DNA from: Bugula neritina
Taxonomy: Eukaryota > Bryozoa > Gymnolaemata > Cheilostomatida > Bugulidae
Assembly (NCBI GenBank): GCA_964035545.1
Contig: OZ037771.1
Coordinates: 13,953,133 to 14,017,132 of the forward strand
Direction of reading: 5' to 3'
Length of the DNA: 64,000 nt
Shown one piece after another: positions 49,501 through 59,220 of this stretch (position 1 is the first letter of the stretch; every line of letters starts with the position of its first letter). A model generated the notes under the pieces. The model was given only the letters and a program-made list of their open reading frames with translations, ran no database searches and was not told the origin of the DNA. The position numbers were made by a program, and so were the translations under genes.

Positions 49501-52500
49501 TCTTCAGTGTGTGCTGGTAGTGGTAAAGCTCACTAAGTTTGGGGTTGTCCTATTTTTCAGTTAGGATTCGTAGACTATTTTCTAGAGTATCTTTAATAAC
49601 ATCTTTTTCACCTATTCTAGAGTTGTCTCCCCAGATAGGTATAATATTGATGCTGTTTGTTACAAGCTTAGATGAGTCATGTCACACTTTCCTTGCTCAA
49701 ACTCTCTCTGTTATACTCTTGTTGCAGTCGCTATTGCAAGCTCATGATGTCATAACCACTGAGCTCTACAGTGACGAGTCAAAGCGAGTTACTCCGCCCC
49801 CAACGATGTCTTATTTAAACGGAAATGGTGTGGAGGCTGATGCAGAGCTGAATGAAGACCTCAACATGGAAGCCGTGACCAGAGTACGACTTGTGCAGTT
49901 CCAGAGAAATTCAGATGAGCCTTTGGTTAGTTTATAGAGTAGTTAGTATATATTTATAGAGTGGTTAGTATATATTTATAGAGTAGTTAGTATATATTTA
50001 TAGAGTGGTTAGTATATATTTATAGAGTAGTTAGTATATATTTATAGAGTAGTTAGTATATATTTATAGAGTAGTTAGTATATATTTATAGAGTGGTTAG
50101 TATATATTTATAGAGTAGTTAATATATATTTATAGAGTAGTTAGTATATATTAATAGAGCAGTTAGTATATATTTATAGAGTAGTCAGTGTAGAATAAAC
50201 TCTTCTGTTGCCAGGGAATAACGCTGAAGAAGTCCGAAGACGGGAGATGTGTTGTAGCCCGGATTCTACACGGCGGTATGATACACAGACAAGGCACCCT
50301 ACACGTCGGCGATGAACTGAGAGAGATTAACGGACAGACTGTGCACGGAGAGACTGAGCACACTCTGCAGCAACTACTTGTAGGTTCCATTGATGTCTTC
50401 AGTCTTTCTATCTTCTAACTGTAGACATCATTGCTGAGCGGAAATTGTGGAATATCTTTCGGATTTTATAAAGTTTTCCTTATTTATTTATGAGCCACAA
50501 AATTTTTAGATAATTATTCACTTGTTTACAAAAAAATAATATCAGATATTCAAGTTTTGATTTCAGTGTAGTTGAGGCATTTCATTACTTTGTTGAGACA
50601 TGTTATCCCAGAATTATCTCGTTGTCAGCGTCAGCGGGTGAAGATGTTTAAAATGACGGTTTCGTCAAAACACCGATTGTTTGATTACTGTGAAATAAAG
50701 AGGGCGCAGGTAAACAATGCTATGGAGAAGTGCAGAGCAATATCGTACCTGCGGTGTTAATATTGTATACCGTATTACTCTACATACAGCCACTTTATTT
50801 CAGTAGTCTACTCCGTATTATGTTACGTTTAGTTTGTATATCACCAACAGTAATGGGATGCAGTGTGGTGTACGCAATGCTAAGAGTTCTCATCCCTTTG
50901 AATTGACATTTCTCATTGACTAGAGGTTTCCCACTCTCTGCATTATTCACATTTCATCCTGTAATGTCTTTTATTTCACAAGAAGTGTTGTTGACAACCA
51001 GAGTATAATATATATGCAATTTCAAAGTATTTCTTTAAATGTTGATTATTTTATGAAGTTAAGTCTCGGCCATACATGCATACACCACACTGACATCTCC
51101 GCCAACTCTACCATATATTGTATGATACAGCCAGCCATACATGTGATTATGTTGAACCGACTATGCGCCCTTAGTTCAAGGTCAAATGTATTTATTAGCT
51201 TAGTTTCTAACTGGTGGCGGGCTTTGAGTGTGGCTTTGCATGTGCATATCTTTGGTTGATGATTTTTAGAGAGAGGCTAGAGGCAGCGTTACTCTGAAAA
51301 TAGTTCCGAGTTACAAACACCCTTCTACCAACTGTGAGGTAGGCTTTATATTGCTATATTATATATTACTATATTATGTTACTATATTATATTACTACTA
51401 ATATATTACAAACACCCTTCTACCAACTGTGAGGTAGGCTTTATCTTACTATATTGTAGACTATTGTATACTATATTATATTACTATATTACTATATCAT
51501 TATATTTTATATGATTATGTTGTATTATTACCGTATTACTATTGTATTATTATATTGCTGCTAATATATTACTATCAACACTATATCATTGTATTACTAT
51601 ATTACTGCATTGCTACTATATTACTATTACTATATTATTGTTTTATTTTTCTGTATTATAATTTTTATTTTAAAAATCTGGAAGCAAAACCTTTGCACGC
51701 GGTAGGTTCACAATTCTAAGATGTAGTATTGTGAAACCATACACAGTAGTTGTGTGCAGGTTGTGTGCCTAGCATTGTCTGTTCTGTATATGATATGGTG
51801 CTCATTGTCTGAAATCTTAATGTAATATGACTAGGGTTACTATCCCTCTGAATTGGATGTGAAAAATTGCAGGAGAATATAAATCCTTTGTTAGTTAGGT
51901 TACATGATAAGTGCTAGTTGTATACTTCAGTACTGACTATTTTTATGTAATCTCACCTTCTATCAAGTTGTGAGATATATTTTGTGAATTTAGTCTTTTA
52001 GTATAAATTCAGCTAAGGTGTATTATTTAAAATTATCTTTAATAAGAAAATTTATTTAAACTGCTTTGATGTCAATAGCATATGTAATCCAATTGATGTC
52101 TCAACTGTGTGTCTCATTTGTAATGATGGTTTGTTATATAGCTGAGTCTAGAGGTAAATTGCTAAGGCTGAGCTAGACTTTAGTTGTGTATTTGTGTTGG
52201 TTCTTTGCTTTCCCTATCACACTGTATGTGTTAGTACATCCTGTTAGCTCCAGGGAGTGGGGTGGGGGGCTTTCCCTTTGTTATCCCTTGTACATAGACT
52301 CAGGGGAAAACCCCTTTCATGTTTTCTTGACCCTCAAACTTTATACTAAACATATTTGATCCTTCATTCCTTTTGAGAAGTTTAAAGCTTTTCTGTTTGT
52401 GAATTTTTAATCTAGTCTTAGAGCCTCCAGCCCTTATGCAAGTGTGAGTATAGAAGTTCTTTAAACTACTTCATTTTATAGTAACACTATAGGGAACCAG

Positions 52501-55500
52501 GTAAAGTGTATCTAGAATAGTGAGCTAAGGCTAGGTTTCTAAGGCTATGGGTTGAAATGTTACATCTGTGATTGGGTTGTGGGGTAACCTTTCTCAATCT
52601 GTCTTCTTTAGTTTAAGTAAATGTATGGTATTGGGGGGGGGGTAAAGTCCCACCCTATCCTACTCCAGAACTAAATCAGTGTGATAATCAGCATATTTGT
52701 AGCTCAGCCTTTCTGGGAGACTGTGTTTATCTATCGAACTGCTTTTCTGGTTGATACTAAATATTGGCTAATTATATCGTCGGTTTTACTGTAGGATTCC
52801 CTTATACACACATGTGTAGTATTGTATACACACATGCGCAGCATTGTATACACACATGTGTAGCATTGTATACACACATGCGCAGCATTGTATACACACA
52901 TGTGTAGCATTGTATACACACATGTGTAGCATTGTATACACACATGCGCAGCATTGTATACACACATGTGTAGCATTGTATACACACATGTGTAGTATTG
53001 TGTACGCACATGTGTAGTATTGTATACAATGGAATCATGTTGATGGAATTTTACGCTCGGCCTATCTAACCATTTTATATATACTTTCTGAGCTAAAAAC
53101 ATGTAGTAGAAATGGTTACATTTTCTTGGGTGTATTTATGGAGTATCTTACCAACTATCTTATTAGTCAGGTAAACTTATTTACTGAGCTCACACAAAGT
53201 GATTTAAAGTCAATTTTCTTGAGCATACGACTCCTAACGTTGAATCTAAAACATGGTTTTAATGACACACATGTAGACAAGGCTATTTTAAATAAAAGCA
53301 TCAATGTCTAAGTTTAGTTACAATTACTGTGTGCTGCTGGTTTTTATGTGAATTAATCATGTGACAAATACCCGTAATTTCATTTCATTATTATTTTTAT
53401 TAAATTGCTGTTTTAAATGATTGAATACGTTTTATTTTCACATTTACTTTTTGCTCGTCGTATATACTGGGTTATTTAAAATAAATTGAAATTTAAATAA
53501 ATGGAACTATGACGTGCTGATTGAAGTTGCTTGGAGCCAAGTATTGTGAGATTAGTAATTATTTCTGCTGTTTCATTTGCTTAGTTGTGTAAGAATTATC
53601 TTCCCCACATTTCACTTTCCTTTATTTGTGTGTTTAGTTACTGCTACGATTGCTCCTGTATATTTGGTGGTGCGGGTAATATATTTTACTTAGAGTTGTC
53701 ACCCCACTGCTGTTTTCAAATGGCATCAGCTACTCATAGTTGAATTGTTTTTAGATTTTTGTGAAGTCATTATTCAACTACCAGCCGGAAACAGACGAGT
53801 TGAACCCTTGTCAGCAGGCAGGGCTTAGCTTCAAGGTCGGGGATATCCTAGAGGTGAGATAACTCCTTATTTTCATTTTACTTATGTGTAACTATGCTAG
53901 TCAATAATGCAGAGTCTAGTTTTTATTTGTTTCTGTGTAGTCAATATGAATTCACCTTGCTACTAGATTCACGCAGGTTTATCTAATAGGAATGCACTAT
54001 ATTTACTCTCTTGTGTGTAGCGGCGGCAATAAAAGTTCACCCGGTGGAATTTTGCGTATCATTCGCATCAGCTTTTCGCTGGTATGCTTAGTTTTTATGA
54101 CTTGCGTATTTCTCAGCCATGTGCTTGTGTTGACAGGTAATCAGCAAAGAGGATCCTGATTGGTGGCAGGGTAGACTCTGGTCCTCATCTCAGAAGAAAG
54201 AGTTGCGGCCGGCTGGTCTAATGCCCTCCCCAAAGATGCAGGAAACCAGAACAGTCTGCCTGGCTATGGAGAGAGCAAAACAAGAACAAGGTAGTTCTTT
54301 TGAGTGTGTCTGTCTGTGTGTCTGTCTATGTGTCTGTTTGTCTGTGTGTCTGCCTGTGTGCCTGTCTGTCTGACTGTGCTACAGTTTGTACAATACCCTG
54401 GTACATAAGCTATAGCTACTAGACAGTTATCTCCACTTTGTATTACATAGCCACTGGCTATTCTGTGTGTAGCAGAGAAAACAACTCCACCAACTCCATC
54501 CTTTAATATTTCTAGAACTTTCTTTTTCATAGCTGAACAGAAATGGTGGAATAAGAGGAAGAAGCATTATCGGGATAAATATTTAGCTAAACATAACGCT
54601 GTGTTCGACCAACTTGATGTGGTGACATACGAAGAGGTTAGTGCAAGCTGCTTTCTGTTGTGGAAGTCATTGTTGCTGGCATTATCAGTTATTTTACTGC
54701 GTGTTTTGTTGTTATGTCATTCGTTTTGCTGTCGGATTGCTGCCTGGTGTGGTGATTGGTTGGCAGCACTGTAAGTGCATGTCTTAGATCCCGATTTTAA
54801 TAATCTTGTTGGGTAGACAACTCTCTAATACCATGGAATGCTAGATATTTAAATCCCTTCAGAATACAGGCTGTGTTGGCTTCTCTCTGTTCAGCCAATC
54901 ACCAGCTGTCTGCTGCTCGTACACTCTGCAGACGTCACACGTGTATGACTCACTCGTCTGCTCTACTCCACAGGTGGCGCGGATACAAGACTTCAGGAGG
55001 AAAACTCTCGTTCTACTCGGTGCTCACGGCGTTGGCAGACGTCATATCAAAAACAGTCTCATTACATCACATCCTGACAAATTTGCTTACCCCATCCCAC
55101 GTAAGTACCTCGTGAAAAACTTACTTTATACTGTGTCAGTAGTTTTCTGGCCCAAAAATAACTTCATAATCCACAGTTGAACCCTCACAGCTCTGTCTGT
55201 AATGTGTTTTGATAAGAGCCTAACCTACTTGTGAACGTGTAGCGGCGGCAGCCATAGTCGAGGCTTTCTCACTCCATTGTAATTGCAATGAGAATTTGAG
55301 TTGTTTTCTGGAATTGTGATTTGTTTTTAGTTTTTACCTGTGAGCTGCCATCAATTGTTTTCTCATTGTAATATTCCCCAATTGTTTTGTTTGGTTTAAA
55401 ATGAAGCTGAAAGGTAATCACTGAAAGAATAAATTTACCAACCTTCTCATAGCCTCATTCTCATGTTGACAGACACGACGCGAGCTCCTAAGAGAGGCGA

Positions 55501-57418
55501 GGAGGACGGCAGAAGCTACCATTTTGTGTCACATGACCAGATGATGCACGACATCAGCAACAACGAGTACCTCGAATACGGAACTCACGAAGATGCCATG
55601 TACGGCACTAAACTCGAGACTATCCGCAATATTCACCGGCAGGGTAAAGTCGCCATATTGGATGTCGAACCTCAGGTTGGTTTCTAGATTTTCCTTAATC
55701 ACATTTTCACTTGTCTTAATATATTTTATCGAAGATTACACTTTGATTTCAGAGTTACTCTCTCTTACTGAAATATGTTAGATTGTTTGCCCGGATAGTG
55801 TGTACATGTCATCAGATTATGTCATGCTGGACTGAGACTGTTCAGTTACAGCTGAATAGTCTCAGTATATTGTATTTTGACCTTTGATCTGTTGCTCCCA
55901 GTAACCGTGTCCATTGTTATTCTCTTTCCTACTCTAAAGTTTTGTGACTAAATTGCTTTAAGTACTTCAAAATATAAGATATTTTAAAATCAATGGCTTG
56001 TAAATTTTAGGCACTCAAAATATTACGCTGTGGGGAGTTTTGCCCCCTTGTAGTGTTAATATCAGTGCCATCTCAACTTATAGAAAAGCAGGTAAATAAG
56101 GGTTGTGATTACATAACATCTGAGTCACACAGTTGATACCTGCCAGCAAACAAACACTTTGTTATTCTACACTAAATTTTCTGCTAATTTGGCTCTCATG
56201 TTGGCAGATGTCAAAAGTGTGGCTCAACTAACATATCATCAGGAATGACAAGATACGTGTCTATTCAGTGTAAAGCTTGTTGAGCTTACTCATGAAATAG
56301 TGTTGTATAGTTCGCACACTCTACAAGACAATGTATTTTGTCAGTCACTCGGTGATGGGAGTTGCTTGCTCAATGCAACTGATTTCTTGTGATTTGTCAA
56401 CTCTGTCGGTTGCTAGGCAACTCCCATACTTCCTGTGGGCTGTAGTCTATGTGTTAGTCTGTCCACTGTACAGCTCCTCAAAATTTCCCGTGCAGTGTTT
56501 AGGAGCTGAAGCTAAGCTAGCTATTTCCTGTTTACCTAATCACTAACACTTCCTGTCTGTCTGTTTAATCTCCGAAAGGCTCTGAAGATGCTTCGTAACG
56601 GCGAATTTGCTCCTCACATAACATTTATTGCTGCCCCTCCGCTCGAATACGCTGCTGAAAACAATTTTGAGATTGTAAGTTAACTTCCTGTAGCATTCCA
56701 CTGATTGTATGCGGTCGTAGTGTGAGTCTATGAGTGTGTCTGTCTGTAACCATGGAAGCAATAACTGTGACCATAGAAATGGTTGCTGTAACCTTGGGAA
56801 TGGTAACTGTAACCATGGAAACAGTAGCTGTAACTATGGAAACGGTAGCTGAATAGCTGTTCTAACTCACTTAGTTGTAGTATGATGTGTAATGTTAACA
56901 GATCCTGCTCACTCAAAGTCAAATGTAAAATTTCACCTTACCTGTAGAATTACCTCTCACTTATTTCTATAACATAGAAATTTTATGTCGGTTATTGAAA
57001 TAATTTAGAATGAAACAAATTAAGTAAATGCTTCACTAGCTTTAACTCATGGTATCAGTTTGAATGTAAAATGGTTATGCAACTACAAACATACAAGTTC
57101 TAATTTATTCGTCATCATCAAACTATACGCTGGAAATATCTTCAATTATTCAAATTAAATTGTTGATACAGATTTCTGTGGTACTGGTAGTGATGTATTT
57201 TAATTTATCATGATTTCTGATTGCTGAATAATGTATTCTAGGATAGCGGGCTAGAAAGGCTAGTGAAAGAAAGTGAAATGTTGGAACAGGCATACGGACA
57301 TTTTATAGACGTGAAAATAGTCAACACTGACATCGATGAGACCATAAGGCAGCTAGAGCAATCCATAAAACACATTTCCACGTCTCCACAGTGGGTTCCA
57401 GTCAGCTGGATCTATTAA
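28527..57418 (+). CDS. CASK: CASK orthologue (MAGUK with CaMK-like pseudokinase), 905 aa, 21 exons
   Basis: Twenty-one coding exons sum to 2718 nt including TAA, with consistent phases. Domains: CaMK-like kinase about 13-279, calmodulin-binding-like [14 protein letters not shown] about 296-310, L27 repeats about 345-456, PDZ about 490-578 (ligand loop GITL), SH3 about 587-655, basic hook [15 protein letters not shown] about 676-690, guanylate kinase-like about 715-905 ending QWVPVSWIY. The length matches known CASK (about 900-926 aa). By family knowledge it is a membrane-junction and synaptic scaffold binding neurexin/syndecan tails (PDZ), Lin-7 (L27) and protein 4.1 (hook). The GUK P-loop reads GAHGVGRR, as in CASK, so nucleotide kinase activity is not expected. 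The kinase domain keeps Lys42 and PHC, but HRD is HRE (Glu142) and DFG is GFS (163-165). The start has an in-frame TAG at 28506-28508. Confidence 0.96.
29962..30074 (+). CDS. CASK: CASK exon 2
   Basis: 113 nt after TTTTAG. It encodes [15 protein letters not shown] and [11 protein letters not shown], so the ATP-site lysine (Lys42) is kept. Donor G|GTGAGT. Confidence 0.93.
30600..30705 (+). CDS. CASK: CASK exon 3
   Basis: 106 nt; encodes [20 protein letters not shown] and the hinge MVFE. Donor TA|GTGAGA. Confidence 0.93.
31129..31206 (+). CDS. CASK: CASK exon 4
   Basis: 78 nt; encodes [26 protein letters not shown], the hinge and helix D/E region of the pseudokinase. Confidence 0.93.
31510..31690. 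repeat. ~25-bp tandem repeat abutting the exon 5 acceptor
   Basis: Copies of AACTTACTGTACACACTTAC plus TATGT fill the last 180 nt of CASK intron 4, ending 4 nt before the exon 5 boundary. Confidence 0.9.
31695..31873 (+). CDS. CASK: CASK exon 5 (catalytic loop)
   Basis: 179 nt; encodes the catalytic loop [20 protein letters not shown] and the metal-binding triad position as LSGFSVAV. Glu142 replaces the usual HRD aspartate; GFS stands where kinases have DFG and known CASK has GFG. Donor G|GTACGT. Confidence 0.93.
31874..33805. other. CASK intron 5
   Basis: 1.9 kb of unremarkable intron. No alternative exon or element recognised. Confidence 0.5.
33806..33981 (+). CDS. CASK: CASK exon 6
   Basis: 176 nt; encodes [20 protein letters not shown] and [20 protein letters not shown], the activation segment and helix F. 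Donor TTT|GTAAGT. Confidence 0.93.
34005..34310. repeat. 13-bp minisatellite in CASK intron 6
   Basis: About 23 copies of TGTATGTACAGTG, starting some 25 nt after the exon 6 donor. The period is not a multiple of 3, so all frames encode the same 13-residue repeat; these frames are artefacts. Confidence 0.96.
34406..34528 (+). CDS. CASK: CASK exon 7
   Basis: 123 nt, phase 0; encodes [20 protein letters not shown] and EAMEHPWIK, the end of the kinase fold. Confidence 0.93.
35424..35504 (+). CDS. CASK: CASK exon 8
   Basis: 81 nt, phase 0; encodes [27 protein letters not shown], the start of the regulatory/calmodulin-binding-like segment. Confidence 0.9.
35835..36015. repeat. 11-bp repeat (TATCTGCACTC/TATCTGCAGTT)
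   Basis: About 16 imperfect copies near the start of CASK intron 8. Confidence 0.93.
36016..37861. other. CASK intron 8, unique part
   Basis: No exon or element recognised besides the 11-bp repeat at its start. Confidence 0.5.
37862..37988 (+). CDS. CASK: CASK exon 9
   Basis: 127 nt after TTTGTCAG; encodes [20 protein letters not shown] and the linker [20 protein letters not shown]. Donor A|GTAAGT. Confidence 0.87.
38120..38390. repeat. 24-bp repeat in CASK intron 9
   Basis: Unit ACTCACTCAGTTAGTTACTA plus GCTG, with degenerate copies at its left edge, directly following exon 9. Confidence 0.93.
38716..38837 (+). CDS. CASK: CASK exon 10 (first L27)
   Basis: 122 nt; encodes [20 protein letters not shown] and [16 protein letters not shown], the first helices of L27-A. 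Donor TCG|GTGAGT, phase 0. Confidence 0.9.
39765..39986 (+). promoter_or_regulatory. Candidate internal promoter of a short CASK transcript
   Basis: A CCAAT box (GAGCCAATCAGAG, CCAAT at 39772-39776) and a TATA-like ATATAAG (39803-39809) lie 31 nt apart, about 180 nt upstream of an ATG that opens a 46-codon exon. The context supports an alternative first exon; no expression evidence exists here. Confidence 0.4.
39987..40124 (+). CDS. CASK: Candidate alternative first exon of short (kinase-less) CASK
   Basis: 138 nt, exactly 46 codons, starting [20 protein letters not shown] and ending [11 protein letters not shown]. The donor is GTG|GTGAGT in phase 0, the phase that exon 11 requires. An in-frame TAA sits immediately before the ATG (39984-39986), so it can only be a first coding exon. 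Spliced to exon 11 it would give about 562 aa: a changed L27-A N-terminus, then L27-B, PDZ, SH3 and GUK, with no pseudokinase. Insect CASK is known to have a comparable kinase-less isoform from an internal promoter. This is inference from sequence only. Confidence 0.55.
40471..40660 (+). mobile_element. tRNA-derived SINE, copy 2
   Basis: Head GGGAAGCCGTGGTCTAGGGG with GTTGGCCTAGTAAAC, then the conserved body GATGTTAGGAAGAGCAT ... TTAGCCCGATTTAGCAAAGA ... TCTCACAGGGATAG. Compared with the copy at 10170-10386 it lacks about 24 nt containing the B box. Lies in CASK intron 10, sense orientation. Confidence 0.8.
40927..41092. repeat. Degenerate ACATAATAT repeat before CASK exon 11
   Basis: Irregular TACATAATATA units fill 165 nt just upstream of the exon 11 acceptor. 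Confidence 0.8.
41111..41269 (+). CDS. CASK: CASK exon 11 (L27-A end, L27-B start)
   Basis: 159 nt after TTTACAG, phase 0 at both ends. It encodes [17 protein letters not shown] and [13 protein letters not shown]. Shared by the long form and the proposed short form. Confidence 0.92.
42136..42412. repeat. 17-bp minisatellite
   Basis: Unit TACTATACTCTACTGTG, about 15 copies, with some units shortened to TACTGTG. Confidence 0.95.
42521..42606. repeat. 29-bp triplication
   Basis: Three copies of CTGTCTAGTGACTAAGTGCT plus GCCGTAGCA. Confidence 0.9.
43421..46700 (+). repeat. 19-bp satellite containing a 5' splice-site consensus, ~172 copies
   Basis: Unit CATATCTAGTGAGGTGAGT. The GAG|GTGAGT core matches the consensus 5' splice site and lies on the strand transcribed with CASK. 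Variants include GAGATGAGT, GAGGCGAGT and TTTGAGT (which break the GT) and a shortened CATTTAGTGAGGTTAGT. These variants recur in a repeated order (for example TTTGAGT then GGCGAGT), showing higher-order duplication. Confidence 0.97.
47695..48222. repeat. 11-bp minisatellite (CTCTGTATGTA)
   Basis: About 48 copies with variants CTCTGTGTGTA, CTCTGTATATA and CTCTGTATCTA. Long Cys/Tyr/Leu-rich open frames in three frames are artefacts of the repeat. Confidence 0.96.
49728..49925 (+). CDS. CASK: CASK exon 12 (L27-B to PDZ)
   Basis: 198 nt after GTTGCAG; encodes [17 protein letters not shown], the conserved [15 protein letters not shown] and [16 protein letters not shown], the first PDZ strand. 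Donor TTG|GTTAGT. Confidence 0.94.
49926..50188 (+). repeat. 22-bp array starting at the exon 12 donor
   Basis: Unit GTTAGTATATATTTATAGAG plus TA or TG, about 12 copies. The first copy is the used donor itself (G|GTTAGT); every unit repeats GTTAGT. It fills almost the whole 289-nt intron 12. Confidence 0.95.
50215..50379 (+). CDS. CASK: CASK exon 13 (PDZ core)
   Basis: 165 nt; encodes the ligand loop [20 protein letters not shown] and [20 protein letters not shown]. Donor CTT|GTAGGT. Confidence 0.95.
51270..51338 (+). CDS. CASK: CASK exon 14 (PDZ end)
   Basis: 69 nt; encodes [23 protein letters not shown]. Donor GAG|GTAGGC. The PDZ-SH3 linker is shorter than in vertebrate CASK. Confidence 0.92.
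51406..51443 (+). repeat. Duplicated 3' end of exon 14 with 5' splice site
   Basis: Near-exact copy of 51311-51348 (28 exon bases plus GTAGGCTTTA), 95 nt downstream. Using this second donor would read through a TAA in the intervening AT-rich sequence. Confidence 0.9.
51444..53754. other. CASK intron 14
   Basis: A TATTACTA-rich degenerate stretch (51350-51660), then unremarkable sequence, the 22-bp array at 52798-53030, and AT-rich DNA. No exon seen. Confidence 0.6.
52798..53030. repeat. 22-bp minisatellite with two alternating unit types
   Basis: Units TATACACACATGTGTAGCAT plus TG and the CATGCGCAGCATTG variant recur in a partly alternating order, about 10 copies. CACATGTG is palindromic. 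Confidence 0.95.
53755..53853 (+). CDS. CASK: CASK exon 15 (SH3)
   Basis: 99 nt; encodes [20 protein letters not shown] and [11 protein letters not shown], the first half of SH3. Donor GAG|GTGAGA. Confidence 0.93.
54137..54290 (+). CDS. CASK: CASK exon 16 (SH3 end)
   Basis: 154 nt; encodes [27 protein letters not shown] and [11 protein letters not shown]. Donor G|GTAGTT. Confidence 0.93.
54533..54636 (+). CDS. CASK: CASK exon 17 (hook)
   Basis: 104 nt; encodes the basic hook [20 protein letters not shown] and [11 protein letters not shown], the protein 4.1-binding region in known CASK. Confidence 0.93.
54974..55100 (+). CDS. CASK: CASK exon 18 (GUK start)
   Basis: 127 nt; encodes [20 protein letters not shown] and [10 protein letters not shown]. 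The P-loop lacks the usual GK[ST]. Confidence 0.95.
55473..55675 (+). CDS. CASK: CASK exon 19 (GUK)
   Basis: 203 nt; encodes [36 protein letters not shown] and AILDVEPQ. Donor CAG|GTTGGT. Confidence 0.95.
56579..56674 (+). CDS. CASK: CASK exon 20 (GUK)
   Basis: 96 nt after CGAAAG; encodes [20 protein letters not shown] and a lineage-specific [12 protein letters not shown]. Confidence 0.92.
56742..56850. repeat. Degenerate ~20-bp repeat (CTGTAACCATGGAAACAGTA)
   Basis: Five imperfect copies in CASK intron 20. Confidence 0.8.
57242..57418 (+). CDS. CASK: CASK exon 21 (C-terminus)
   Basis: 177 nt to TAA; encodes [32 protein letters not shown] and the conserved end QWVPVSWIY. Confidence 0.95.
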   Translation, partial: DSGLERLVKESEMLEQAYGHFIDVKIVNTDIDETIRQLEQSIKHISTSPQWVPVSWIY

Positions 57419-58031
57419 TCCTAGTCAATATAAGTTGCAGTTCAGAGAACAGGTGCTTGCAGGTTCTTTATGTGTCACCTGTTGCAATTTGGTCATGTGA
57501 CAGATGCTTGCAGGTTCTTTGATGCTTTACAGTCAGAGAAGGGTGCTGTTTGCTCCCAAAGCTTGTAGCCAATGTCTATTAGAGCGCTCAATTTTTCAAT
57601 TATGTATATTGAGGTGTACTTGCATAAATTTGGTGTCACTCTGAAGGTCAAGGTCAAGTAACATGTCGGGAACAACGTCTGGGAGATTTTAATTTGAGAC
57701 TAATTCGAAAATTAGGGTTATCTGCTTTTTACGGAAGTTTTAAAAGTGATGGAGTTACTTTCCCGCACCTTCAGAATGAGCATAATAAGGCTGTTTCCCA
57801 AATACTGTAATACTCCTTGCAATGACAAGCAATCTAGTTGAAGATATCTACTGCAGCTATGTTAGTTTTTAGGCTCTTTCACCGTTTCAATGAATTTTAT
57901 ACATATCTGTATGTAGTAGAATAACTTCCCTTATAAAGATATTATCTAAATATGCTGAATATATTTATCTATGCCAATATTGTAATATATTATTCTGCAG
58001 CTTCAAACAGGTTCGCAGTGAATGTATATAT

Positions 58032-58082
58032 AATAAATTATGTTATCAGTCTGTATTTTCAAAGTTCTCATGTTCAAATAAA
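58032..58082 (+). terminator. CASK poly(A) signals
   Basis: AATAAA at 58032-58037 and at 58077-58082, about 620-660 nt after the stop codon. The second is followed by a GT/T-rich stretch (TGTCTTGTTTTCTC), which fits a cleavage region. Confidence 0.6.
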
Positions 58083-58099
58083 CATACAATATATTTTAA

Positions 58100-59220
58100 T
58101 GTAACTCAACTCAAAGGCTGTCTTGTTTTCTCATTAACTGCATTTCCATTGCTTAGCATTATGTGATTGGATTTTTGAACTCATGTTTGGGAACAGTTGT
58201 ATAGAATGAAATCACAACCATAAGTTAGCGCAGACTGCAATGGAAACAGACTGCAATGGAAACTCAGTGATTAGCCTGTCAACATTTACTTCTGCATAGA
58301 TTTTATGACCAACAGAAATGTTTATATACTTGAAAATGAACTTGAAATGTTCAACAGAATTTCTTTCAAATAATTTGCTATGTTTATTTTGATTATTCCA
58401 TCTGCTAAAAAGACAAGAAATATACATTACGTTAGCAGAAATTAAAGAATAGGTTGATGTGAAAATGTCTACTTCAAACCACTCAAAGACATCTGAAATA
58501 TATTGCAGTGGTTTTCTTAGAAACCATTAAAATTAGCCATTCTCAGGTTATTTTTATGGTACATGCACACACACATCTCAATCTGTGGACAGCTGCTGTG
58601 TCAGGATTCGCCCTCTCATGTACTCCACACAAAACATGTTAAAAATCAATATATTTAAATTTATACAATTAACGCATTTTGTATAGGAATAACAAAACTA
58701 GAAAGGTATACTCTAGAAAAATAGATAGTTTTCTAGGTTTCTGTTGAAAAAATTCTTTAACAACTACAAAACAGTATGGCACCGGGCAATAATATAAACC
58801 TGACCAAATCTGCATCAACATGAATGAAGTCTTGTCAAATCTTTATTTGCTCCATCAAATAGGTTCACTCACTGCTTTCTGTCCGCCTCTTATTAAACTT
58901 CAACATGACGAGCTCAGCGGGCAACATGATGACAACCCTAGCTTGAAACTTCAATGGTCTTTCCTGGCATCAAAGTGAAAAAAGAAATTTTACAAACAGT
59001 GCAGCTTTTTAAAGTTACAGTAAAATCTTCTTTCCTGTGAGTTTAGTGAGTTTATTCACTATGAATACTAGCAAAATTTTAATATATGTTCTCAAACTTT
59101 GTACTTACGGGCGTTTCCTCTCACCCCTCAATAATAAATTATTTGAGAACAGAAACTACAGATATCTTCATTTCTATCAGTGCAAGACGACTCCCAATAC
59201 ATTGTCTTTTTCAAAATCCA
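58100..59220. other. Intergenic, downstream of CASK
   Basis: AT-rich, no gene seen. The repeat region begins near its right edge. Confidence 0.5.

Larger units (their letters stand above)
41270..49727. other. CASK intron 11, 8.5 kb, mostly tandem repeats
   Basis: The largest intron in the window. It contains four sizeable tandem arrays (42136-42412, 42521-42606, 43421-46700, 47695-48222) and smaller ones (48940-49060; 49265-49410 with about 50-bp units around CTCTTACTCTAGTATTAG). No further exon is supported. Confidence 0.75.

Noticed and set aside
50572-50760. 62-residue basic open frame in CASK intron 13, with a CAG|GTAAAC-like donor inside
   Set aside because: The putative acceptor would put a TGA in frame after two codons, so it cannot be a cassette exon of CASK. 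No similarity recognised.
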